Origin: Chitinophagales bacterium
Lineage (GTDB): Bacteria > Bacteroidota > Bacteroidia > Chitinophagales > UBA2359
Direction: 5' to 3'
NCBI GenBank assembly: GCA_016787295.1
Contig: JAEUUX010000179.1
Span: 1-64,000, forward strand
DNA: 64,000 bases
The stretch's first letter is position 1; each line of letters opens with the position of its first letter. The notes beneath the pieces are model-generated. The model did no database searches. It was not told the origin of the DNA and worked only from the letters and a program-made list of their open reading frames with translations. The translations under genes and the position numbers were made by a program. Of the stretch, positions 45,157-52,267 are shown one piece after another.

Positions 45157-45243
45157 AAATTTTGTGGTAGCTATACAAAATAAGGCAGACTGAATGTCTG
45201 TAATTTTGTTTGGCTACCACAAAATTAAGCAAAAACCACAGTG
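45157..45243. repeat. Dispersed repeat family C, second copy
   Basis: ATTTTGTGGTAGC and GGCTACCACAAAATTAAGCA are inverted around ~45 bases that include GACTGAATGTCTGTAATTTT, then AAAAACCACAGTG. Ends and trailing sequence match 31813-31895. Confidence 0.65.
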
Positions 45244-45422
45244 TTGTAGGTCAAGTTTAGTTAAAAAATCTTTTTTTTATGTCTTTTTTAGGTGATTAAA
45301 GAAGATAAATCAGTATTTTTCGTTTTAGCATCGCAACATTGCAAATTAGAGAAGATAATGCTGTGCTGTTGCATAAAAAGATAGTATTTGGGGGTGGTTC
45401 ACAAAAAAGTTGTGGTTTTTTG

Positions 45423-45527
45423 TCGAGTGGCGAAGCGCGTTAGGGATTGTAAGGGCAGCCGTTAGGCTGGTGCTTGCACCGTAGCGAAGCGAAGCCCTGT
45501 AAAGCCCGACCCGCAGGGGAACGCCCA
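45423..45527 (-). repeat. Dispersed repeat family B, second copy
   Basis: TCGAGTGGCGAAGCGCGTTA ... GACCCGCAGGGGAACGCCC, with the same middle as 36101-36207 except for a small internal difference (GTAGCGAAGCGAAGCCC here, GTAGCGTTAGCGAAGCCC there). Confidence 0.8.
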
Positions 45528-45623
45528 AAAAATAATTAGAAAAATACTATTTTTTTGTTTTTTTAGGACTATAGCTATTGTTTATATTTGCTCGAAAACT
45601 CTCATACCGTTTAACTATTTAAT

Positions 45624-46178
45624 ATGGCAAACTCCCAATATTCTGACCAAGAAATTTTAGACCTTTTTAAGAACGAGTCCACTAAGGAGCGCGGGTTCAA
45701 TGTGTTGGTGCGCAAATACCAAGAAAAAATATATTGGCATGTCCGTCGATTGGTTATCGATCATGACGATGCCAATGATGTAAGCCAAAATGTGTTTATC
45801 AAGGTTTGGAACAATTTGGACAAGTTTAAAGAAAATTCGCAGTTGTATACGTGGCTCTATCGCATTGCGACGAATGAAGCCTTGACGTTTTTGACGCAGA
45901 AAAAACGCCGCGATTCTTTGCCTTTGGAGACCGAAGACTACGATTTGGCAGAACAATTGGCTGCCGACCCTTACTTTGAGGGCGATGACCTACAGGTTCG
46001 TCTCCAGAAAGCTATTGCCTCATTGCCCGAAAAACAAAGGGTGGTGTTTTTGATGCGCTACTACGATGAGGTGAAATATGAGGATATGTCGGCGGTTTTG
46101 GACACTTCGGTCGGGGCTTTGAAAGCTTCGTATCATCATGCTGCGAAAAAAATCGAAAAATATCTTACCGAATCTTAA
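45624..46178 (+). CDS. ECF RNA polymerase sigma factor (sigma-70 family)
   Basis: 184 aa. Region 2 (about 20-90) has VRKYQEKIYWHVRRLV, DHDDANDVSQNVFIKVWNNL and YTWLYRIATNEALTFL. Region 4 (about 130-180) has LPEKQRVVFLMRYYDEVKYEDMSAVLDTSVGALKASYHHA, a helix-turn-helix. No region 1 or 3, so it is an extracytoplasmic-function sigma factor. It heads a run of three plus-strand genes with a membrane protein and a periplasmic Spy-like protein, the usual layout in which the second product restrains the sigma factor. No target promoter can be read from sequence. Confidence 0.92.
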   Translation: MANSQYSDQEILDLFKNESTKERGFNVLVRKYQEKIYWHVRRLVIDHDDANDVSQNVFIKVWNNLDKFKENSQLYTWLYRIATNEALTFLTQKKRRDSLPLETEDYDLAEQLAADPYFEGDDLQVRLQKAIASLPEKQRVVFLMRYYDEVKYEDMSAVLDTSVGALKASYHHAAKKIEKYLTES

Positions 46179-46268
46179 ACCAAAGACCTTTTTGCACATC
46201 TAAGGTACGAGGGCGACGATAATGCCCGTGTTTTTATTATTTTTTACCAATCCAACTAAACTAATGAC

Positions 46269-47444
46269 ATGCGACCCACTATACATCCTGATATACGCAA
46301 CGAATTGTTGGAAATAGCGCCTACTTTGGCGAGCATGGAAAGGCTTAACCCGTTTAGCATTCCTGCTCAATATTTCACCGAAATTGCCGATAACTTGGTG
46401 GCAATCTGCCAAGATGAGTCGCCTATCGGTGCTGCTTTGGGGGCTATTGGCAACGACAATCCTTTTTGTGTGCCTATACGTTTTTTTGCAGACCAAAACG
46501 AACTTATTGCACTACAAACTTATAAAGCTCAAGAATTGGCAGGCAATTATGTTTTTCCATATCCTGTTCAAAAAGCTTTTAGCGTTCCGCCTGCTTATTT
46601 TGAGGAACTATTCGAGGCTATTATGTGGCAAACACAAGCCGATGCAATGCCCAAAGAAAAACGATGGACAACCATTGATGCTATTGCAAAACAAGCCGCT
46701 TTTACTGTTCCTGATGCTTACTTTGAGGAGTTTGAAGAAAGTTTGATGCTACAAATCGGACAAAAAAATGAACGTGCATTAAACCTTCCACCCCAAACGG
46801 GATTCAAAGTACCAGATAACTATTTTGACGATTTTGCTACAAACATATTGGCAAAAGCAAAAGCTACTCCTGCAACAAATGCCGAAACGAATCCTGCAAC
46901 GGCTTTGGAGAGAGCGGGTAAAGACGCTGGCTTTGCGGTGCCATCTTCTTATTTTAAACGTGCTGCCCAAGAAATTATGGAGCGCATACGCCAAAAATCG
47001 GAGGAGAACGAAGCAAAAACGGGCGGCAAAGTGGTACAGATGCAACCACAACAACCCGAACAACGCAACGAATTGCGCTTGTTGGTTCGTTATGCCTTAG
47101 CTACGGCTGCGATGTTTGCTTTTGTGGTGTTGGGTTTGCAATTTTTTAATCAACCCAACGAAGATATGACGGCAATGGAAACGACCGCTGAACAGCCAAA
47201 ATTTGCAAGCAATGAAACAACGGCTAACAAATGGTTGCAGATGTCGGAAACAGAATATCAGCAAGCCTTGCAAGACCTATCGGTCAAAGACGTTAGGGCG
47301 TATGTTGATGCCAATATTGACGAATTTGATAGCGAAGAAATAGAGGAAATGTACCTCAATAGTCCGAAAACGGAGGAAACCACCGCCGAAGACCTTAACC
47401 TCGACCGCGCCGCTATCGAAGCGATGTTAGAAGACCTCGATTAA
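46269..47444 (+). CDS. Single-pass membrane protein with six VPxxYF repeats, putative anti-sigma factor
   Basis: 391 aa. The N-terminal ~230 residues carry six spaced motifs of the form (G/A/P)F-x-VP-xx-YF: NPFSIPAQYF (27-36), NPFCVPIRFF (64-73), AFSVPPAYF (103-111), AFTVPDAYF (144-152), GFKVPDNYF (178-186) and GFAVPSSYF (221-229). A TM segment lies at about 270-293, and the C-terminal ~100 residues are acidic (SEEIEEMYLNSPKTEE). Just after the sigma gene and before a periplasmic protein, it probably regulates the sigma factor, with the repeats in the cytoplasm. It has no standard zinc anti-sigma motif, so the role is inferred from position. Confidence 0.7.
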   Translation: MRPTIHPDIRNELLEIAPTLASMERLNPFSIPAQYFTEIADNLVAICQDESPIGAALGAIGNDNPFCVPIRFFADQNELIALQTYKAQELAGNYVFPYPVQKAFSVPPAYFEELFEAIMWQTQADAMPKEKRWTTIDAIAKQAAFTVPDAYFEEFEESLMLQIGQKNERALNLPPQTGFKVPDNYFDDFATNILAKAKATPATNAETNPATALERAGKDAGFAVPSSYFKRAAQEIMERIRQKSEENEAKTGGKVVQMQPQQPEQRNELRLLVRYALATAAMFAFVVLGLQFFNQPNEDMTAMETTAEQPKFASNETTANKWLQMSETEYQQALQDLSVKDVRAYVDANIDEFDSEEIEEMYLNSPKTEETTAEDLNLDRAAIEAMLEDLD

Positions 47445-47468
47445 TCAACCCTATATAAATAATTCTAT

Positions 47469-47846
47469 ATGATGACCCTAATCAATAAACTTCATCTTTA
47501 TATATTCATAGCTTGTTTGGTGTGTGGCGTTTCTTTTGCCGCCGCCGCTCAAACAGGTGGTAGCAACCAAGACTTAGAGTCGTTGCGCATTGCTTTTATT
47601 ACCAAAGAACTACACCTTAATACTTCCGAATCTCAAAAATTTTGGCCCATCTATAACGAGTATTTGAAAGAGTTGAAACAACTGAAAAATGCCGATGAAG
47701 GAGCCGATTTGGAAGAAGCAAAAGTGGCACTGCGTAAAAAATATGCAGACAAGTTTAAGGCAGCAGGTATGGCAGAAACCAAAATTTCGGAACTGCCCAA
47801 AGCAGAAAAAGAGTTCAAGAAATTTTTGCTCGACAAATTGCACTAA
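47469..47846 (+). CDS. Periplasmic Spy/CpxP-like sensor protein
   Basis: 125 aa. Signal peptide 1-27 (IFIACLVCGVSFAAAAQ). The mature part is helical and highly charged, with FITKELHLNTSESQKFWPIYNEYLKELKQL, the LTxxQ-like pattern of Spy/CpxP-type proteins in Bacteroidota. It lies 24 bp after the anti-sigma-like gene, so the three form one unit. It may sense envelope stress or bind unfolded or metal-stressed proteins. Confidence 0.75.
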   Translation: MMTLINKLHLYIFIACLVCGVSFAAAAQTGGSNQDLESLRIAFITKELHLNTSESQKFWPIYNEYLKELKQLKNADEGADLEEAKVALRKKYADKFKAAGMAETKISELPKAEKEFKKFLLDKLH

Positions 47847-47896
47847 ACCCCACCGAACACTACTGATCGATATATATGCTTCATGATTTACAAAAT

Positions 47897-47921
47897 GTCG
47901 CAACCTGCTTTGGGTTGCGGC
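47897..47921 (+). terminator. Terminator of the sigma/anti-sigma operon
   Basis: GTCGCAACC pairs with GGTTGCGGC around a 7-base loop, followed by TTTTTGTTTTT, about 50 bp after the last stop. Confidence 0.8.
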
Positions 47922-47973
47922 TTTTTGTTTTTGGGGGAGTCTTGGTTGTTGGATAGATTTTTCGCGAAAATCC

Positions 47974-48747
47974 TCACAAGCCCAACCGATTATTAGCAGC
48001 CTCACGTCGGATTTCTTTCAAAAATTCGGACGCAAAAATAAAATCGTTGAGCAATTGATTATCGTTGTGTAGCACATCTTTGTTGGAGCCTTCCCATGCC
48101 TTGAGACCTTGATGCAAAAACACCACTTTGCCATTGATACCAATCACCGAGTTCATGTCGTGGGTGTTCATGATGGTGGTGATATTAAATTCGGTGGTAA
48201 TTTCTTCAATCAATTTGTCTATTAACAAAGACGTTTGTGGGTCGAGTCCAGAGTTGGGTTCGTCACAAAAAAGGTATTGAGGATTTAACACAATGGCGCG
48301 GGCAATGCCGACGCGTTTCATCATGCCGCCGCTGATTTCGCCGGGATATTTTTTGTGTGCGCCCACCAAATTAACCCGCTCTAAACAAAAATCTACGCGG
48401 TCTTTCTTTTCTTTGGCGGTCATATTGGTGAACATATTCAGCGGAAACTGTACGTTTTCCTCTACTGTCATAGAGTCGAACAAGGCAGACCCTTGAAACA
48501 ACATGCCAATTTTCATGCGAATTTGTTTTTTTTCTTTGATAGAAAGCTCTGTAAAATCTGTGGTGTCGTACAGAATGTGTCCACTATCTGGTTCGAAAAG
48601 TCCTACTAAACATTTCATAAACACCGTCTTGCCCGACCCGCTTGTGCCAATAACCATATTGACTTTGCCTGTTTCCAGAACGGTAGAGATGCCTTTGAGA
48701 ACTTGTTTATCGGCAAAAGATTTGGTGATATTTTGAACCGTTATCAT
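47974..48747 (-). CDS. ABC transporter ATP-binding protein, MlaF-like
   Basis: 257 aa. Walker A GTSGSGKT near 33-40, Q-loop in GMLFQGSALFDS, signature ISGGMMKRVGIARAI, Walker B YLFCDEPNSGLDP and a THDMNSV switch His. It resembles MlaF, the ATPase of the phospholipid-trafficking Mla system, and the YxxxPNSGLDP region is typical. Its operon also has two MlaE-like permeases upstream, but I see no MlaD (MCE) or MlaC/B-like gene beside it. It energises lipid movement between the membranes; the direction is not fixed by sequence. Confidence 0.88.
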   Translation of the reverse strand: MITVQNITKSFADKQVLKGISTVLETGKVNMVIGTSGSGKTVFMKCLVGLFEPDSGHILYDTTDFTELSIKEKKQIRMKIGMLFQGSALFDSMTVEENVQFPLNMFTNMTAKEKKDRVDFCLERVNLVGAHKKYPGEISGGMMKRVGIARAIVLNPQYLFCDEPNSGLDPQTSLLIDKLIEEITTEFNITTIMNTHDMNSVIGINGKVVFLHQGLKAWEGSNKDVLHNDNQLLNDFIFASEFLKEIRREAANNRLGL

Positions 48748-48882
48748 AACAATATTATGGAATGTTTTTGTTTTTTTAAAAAATTTAATTGATACCTAAA
48801 TTTCGCCTGATTGTTAGGGTATAGAAAAATCTGCTACTTTGCGAATAAGCAACATGAATTGGTGCTGTGAAAAAATGTTTGT

Positions 48883-49617
48883 CTAAGTGAGCAGTAAAGT
48901 AATAAAATAATCGAACAAAATGATAAAAATACTGCCTAAAACCACAGCTCTTGTGCTGGCTTTGCCTATTTCTATTGCGCCACCTTTGACAAAATAGCCC
49001 TGATAACAAGCAATAGAGGCTACCAAAAAGGCGAAAACTGTCGATTTGACCATCATAATAAATACGTTGTAGGACTTGAACATATACATCAACCCTTTTT
49101 CATACATGGCAGGAGATATGCCCGTATTGACGGCTGCCAAATAGCCACCAGATACTCCCAAAAAAGCAGCAATAATAATCAATGGCGGCACGATTAAGAC
49201 TGCCGCCCAAATTTTGGGACCCAAGAGGTAGTTGCGGCTATTCACTCCCATTATTTCGAGTGCATCTATTTGCTCGCTGATGCGCATAGTGCCTAATTCG
49301 CTAGACAAGTTTGACCCCACTTTGCCTGCCAATAATAAGCCCGACAAGGTTGGTGCCAACTCGATGATGACTGAGTCGCGAATGATGAAACCCAAAATAT
49401 AAGGAGGTAGAAAAGATGTGTCTAATTGATAGGCAAATTGAATGGCTGTTACTGCACCCACAAACAAAGAAATAATGCCAACAATAAGCAAAGAACCCAC
49501 GCCAATATTGTTCATTTGGCGAAAAATCTCTTTTCCATACATATATTTGTTGTCGGGGCGCGTGAACAAATCTTTTAGCATGACCATATATCTGCCAAAG
49601 TGTTCCAATATATTCAT
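48883..49617 (-). CDS. MlaE-family permease, second paralog
   Basis: 244 aa from ATG 49617 (MNILEHFGRYMVML), chosen to match the paralog. The frame is open to 49653, which would overlap the previous gene by 20 bp. About five hydrophobic segments are present, with the family core AYQLDTSFLPPYILGFIIRDSVIIELAPTLSG and GKVGSNLSSELGTMRISEQIDALEIMGVN. The core is an ABC permease of the Mla/Ttg2 type in the inner membrane. It follows another MlaE gene and precedes the MlaF-like ATPase after a 135-bp gap. Such ABC units usually use two copies of one permease; two different ones may form a heterodimer. Confidence 0.88.
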   Translation of the reverse strand: MNILEHFGRYMVMLKDLFTRPDNKYMYGKEIFRQMNNIGVGSLLIVGIISLFVGAVTAIQFAYQLDTSFLPPYILGFIIRDSVIIELAPTLSGLLLAGKVGSNLSSELGTMRISEQIDALEIMGVNSRNYLLGPKIWAAVLIVPPLIIIAAFLGVSGGYLAAVNTGISPAMYEKGLMYMFKSYNVFIMMVKSTVFAFLVASIACYQGYFVKGGAIEIGKASTRAVVLGSIFIILFDYFITLLLT

Positions 49618-49633
49618 AGTATTGTTGGGGCTT

Positions 49634-50374
49634 TTACAAAAGAATTTCTGCAATGATGTAATCAGAAACCAAAATCAAAATGTCGGACAATACAACGGCT
49701 CTTGTACTCGCCTCGCCAATTTGTATGGCACCACCTTTGACCGTATAGCCCTGATAACATGCAATAGATGATAAAACGAACGCAAAAACAGCTCCTTTGA
49801 CAAACATCATTGTTACATTGTAGGGCATGAAAAAGGCATGAAGACCGCGTTCATAGTCGCCAAAACTTGCCACACCTGTAGCCAAAACAGCGATTAATCC
49901 ACCCAAAATACCTAATATTGCCGACAAAATAATCAGCGAAGGCACTGTTATGAATGTGGCTAAAACTTTTGTACCAATCAGATAACCGGGGGTATTTACG
50001 CCCATGATTTCTAAGGCATTAATTTGTTCTGAAATGCGCATATTGCCCAATTCGCTCGCCATATTTGACCCTACTTTGCCTGCCAACATCAAACAAGTCA
50101 TAGTCGGAGCCATTTCGATGACCATAGTGTCGCGGACGATATAGCCCAAATAGTATAGCGGAACAGCAAACTCTTGGACTTGATAGGCGAATTGTAAAGC
50201 CGTTACCGCACCAATAAATATCGATACCACTCCTACAATAGGAATAGATTCGATACCAACGGCGTTCATCTGCCGAAATAATTCGTTCCAATACATACGA
50301 AAATTTTCGGGACGATGGAAAATTTGGGCAAGCAACGTCACATAACGCCCAAAATGTTCTAAATTTTTCAGCAT
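49634..50374 (-). CDS. MlaE-family permease, first paralog
   Basis: 246 aa, paralogous to the next gene (LEHFGRY, FRQMN, VGxxxSIFIGAVTALQFAYQ, APTMTCLMLAGKVGSNMASELGNMRISEQINALEIMGVN). Five or so membrane spans. It heads the minus-strand Mla-like set of two permeases and an ATPase. It is convergent or divergent with unrelated genes on both sides, so the set seems complete without a substrate-binding MCE protein. Confidence 0.88.
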   Translation of the reverse strand: MLKNLEHFGRYVTLLAQIFHRPENFRMYWNELFRQMNAVGIESIPIVGVVSIFIGAVTALQFAYQVQEFAVPLYYLGYIVRDTMVIEMAPTMTCLMLAGKVGSNMASELGNMRISEQINALEIMGVNTPGYLIGTKVLATFITVPSLIILSAILGILGGLIAVLATGVASFGDYERGLHAFFMPYNVTMMFVKGAVFAFVLSSIACYQGYTVKGGAIQIGEASTRAVVLSDILILVSDYIIAEILL

Positions 50375-50577
50375 CTTATTTTGAAATCTTGATGACTAAG
50401 AAAAAATGAAATGGATATGTAATTTATTGCGGTACTGTGTTGTTGATTTGTTAGATATTGGCAATTATTGTCGTTGTTCATTCTTTTATGCAATCTCCAA
50501 AAGTTTTTGTTGCGATATTTTTTTATTACTTTTGCGTAATTTTGAGCCAAATTTAAAGAACAATTAATTTTTGAGCT

Positions 50578-50895
50578 ATGAAATCGTATCAATTTGGGCT
50601 TTTTGTGGTATATGCTTTGATTACTTTCTATCTTTTATACCAATCCGTTTTATATCTTTTTGTGTATTTTGCTAACAAAAAATTAGGATATGAGGAGTCT
50701 TTTCGTACTCCTTTGTTGTTTATTGTTGTTGCTTTTTTGTCGTCAGCTATTACGGCATCTTCTTATTTTTTACTGAAAAACAATCCTGATTTTGTGATAG
50801 GAAACGTCATTTTATTTGCTCCAATAGTTATTGCTGTGGCAATAATATTGTGGACTATTTTCCTAATTATAGCTTCGGGCGGACGGTGGAATTAA
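50578..50895 (+). CDS. Small membrane protein of unknown function
   Basis: 105 aa with three hydrophobic segments: about 5-28 (FGLFVVYALITFYLLYQSVL), 42-62 and 72-98. It has few charged residues, no signal cleavage site and no domain I know. A possible promoter (TTTTTG at 50504-50509, 17-base spacer, TACTTTTG at 50527-50534) supports it being a gene. It is convergent with the DUF3592 gene. Confidence 0.6.
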   Translation: MKSYQFGLFVVYALITFYLLYQSVLYLFVYFANKKLGYEESFRTPLLFIVVAFLSSAITASSYFLLKNNPDFVIGNVILFAPIVIAVAIILWTIFLIIASGGRWN

Positions 50896-50957
50896 CGAAA
50901 AGTCAGTAAAAATGACAAAAGTAGTATCAACCTTTGGGAATTTACAACCAAAACTAC

Positions 50958-51374
50958 TCAAAGTAGTTCTTTAATCAACGATGGAATACCTATTAGCGAA
51001 AAAATAATCCCAAAAACGCCCAAAACAGTTGGTATTATCCATTCATCTTTGCCTTCCATCAAAATATCATCAGGTTTATCCTTAGAATACCAAATTTTTA
51101 TGGTTTCTCCAACCTGAAACATGGGAGGCGTGGTATAGGTGGTAGAATAGAAAGTACGAAGACTGTCGTTGTAGTCTTTGTATTGAATAATAACTGCTCG
51201 AGCTGTTGTGGATTTAATTTGTTTTTTTTCATAATGTCCAATGACCAAAGCAGTTGTTTCGATGCCTTGTTTTTTTAGCTGACTATGTTTGTTCCAAATG
51301 TTGTATCCTATGGCGCTACAGACGATTCCGACCAAAGAAAATGCAGCAAAAATAGTTACTAAAAATTTGTCCAT
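50958..51374 (-). CDS. DUF3592 domain membrane protein
   Basis: 138 aa. N-terminal TM (5-26), a soluble beta-rich middle (ETTALVIGHYEKKQ, AVIIQYKDYNDSLRTFYS, FQVGETIKIWYSKDKPDDIL) and a C-terminal TM (about 112-133). This is the two-TM DUF3592 pattern, with its GxxVxVxYxPxNP-like segment here as GETIKIWYSKDKPDDI. Its function is unknown. It has a plausible Bacteroidota promoter just upstream. Confidence 0.8.
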   Translation of the reverse strand: MDKFLVTIFAAFSLVGIVCSAIGYNIWNKHSQLKKQGIETTALVIGHYEKKQIKSTTARAVIIQYKDYNDSLRTFYSTTYTTPPMFQVGETIKIWYSKDKPDDILMEGKDEWIIPTVLGVFGIIFSLIGIPSLIKELL

Positions 51375-51388
51375 CTACTTTTTTAGGA

Positions 51389-51422
51389 CAAAGGTACGCT
51401 TTTTATTGCATTTTGTTTACAA
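51389..51422 (-). promoter_or_regulatory. Possible promoter for the DUF3592 gene
   Basis: On the minus strand TTG (plus 51420-51422), a 23-base spacer, then TACCTTTG (plus 51389-51396). The spacer is at the long end of the range. The -33 element overlaps the stop of the polysaccharide deacetylase gene. Confidence 0.4.
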
Positions 51423-52136
51423 TGTTTCGAATCGGAAGCCTTTTGCCGAAAAATATTCTAATGTTCTGGGCAAGGCATATTGTAGGCGCGGAAAAGCTTT
51501 TTGACTATCGTGGAACACAATAATAGTACCATTTTGTGTGTGTTGCAGCACGTTTTGCCAGCATTGTTCGCCGCTAATTTGCTCATCAAAATCGCCACTC
51601 AACACGTCCCACATGACGATGGTTTGTATATTGGGAATGGTTTTTTCGTGCAACAAAAGCCGAATTTGTTGGCGCGTAATTTTGCCATATGGCGGTCGGA
51701 ACAGCGGACTATGTATCACCGAATCGGCTTGTCGAATATCGGTCATGTATTCATTAAGCCGCACCTGCCAACCGTTGTAGTGCTGTTGGGTGTGGTTGCC
51801 AATTTGGTGTCCTGCTTGACCGAGTTGTTCGAACAATTGGGGTTGTGCCTCAACGTTTTTGCCAATACAAAAAAAGGTAGCTTTGGCATTATATTGAGCC
51901 AATTGCCCCAATACCCAAGGCGTTACGACAGGCGTAGGTCCGTCGTCAAAGGTGAGATAAAGCACCTTGTCGGAGCGGTTTTTGTTCCACAACAGATCGG
52001 GATAGACCCATTTTTTGACCACAAAAGGCACAGTAATTGGATACCACATATAACACAGAAAGATTATTCCACTAAAAAGCAGCAAAAATACTACTATCCT
52101 TTGTAATTTTGGGGTTATAGAGTTAAAAAATGGCAT
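51417..52136 (-). CDS. Polysaccharide deacetylase family protein (CE4/NodB)
   Basis: 239 aa. An N-terminal TM anchor at about 12-35 makes it membrane-bound, facing the periplasm. The NodB domain has YLTFDDGPTPVV with the catalytic and metal-binding Asp pair, ATFFCIGKN, and QIGNHTQQH with the metal His residues. RPPYGK and IVMWDVLSGDFD complete the motif set. The substrate is probably peptidoglycan or another N-acetylated polysaccharide. It follows the TPR-PD40 gene on the same strand behind a terminator, so it is likely transcribed separately. Confidence 0.88.
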   Translation of the reverse strand: MPFFNSITPKLQRIVVFLLLFSGIIFLCYMWYPITVPFVVKKWVYPDLLWNKNRSDKVLYLTFDDGPTPVVTPWVLGQLAQYNAKATFFCIGKNVEAQPQLFEQLGQAGHQIGNHTQQHYNGWQVRLNEYMTDIRQADSVIHSPLFRPPYGKITRQQIRLLLHEKTIPNIQTIVMWDVLSGDFDEQISGEQCWQNVLQHTQNGTIIVFHDSQKAFPRLQYALPRTLEYFSAKGFRFETL

Positions 52137-52210
52137 TTTTTTTGTTGGGTATCGCTATCATTAGTAGAAAAACGTGACATTGTTCTTTTAGAGGGAAGAT
52201 ATTAACATTA

Positions 52211-52243
52211 AAAGGCTGCCTTTTGTTCAAAAAGGCAGCCTTT
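52211..52243 (-). terminator. Terminator of the TPR-PD40-SPOR gene
   Basis: AAAGGCTGCCTTTT pairs with AAAAGGCAGCCTTT around a 5-base loop, 25 bp after the minus-strand stop at 52268. Confidence 0.8.
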
Positions 52244-52267
52244 ATTTGGGTATTTAAAGATTGAGTA

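Larger units (their letters stand above)
45070..45623. other. Intergenic region with two dispersed repeats
   Basis: Contains a repeat C copy (45157-45243), a repeat B copy (45423-45527), and a possible promoter for the sigma factor gene (TATATTTG at 45583-45590, with TTTG 25 bp upstream, slightly too far for the consensus). No gene. Confidence 0.6.
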
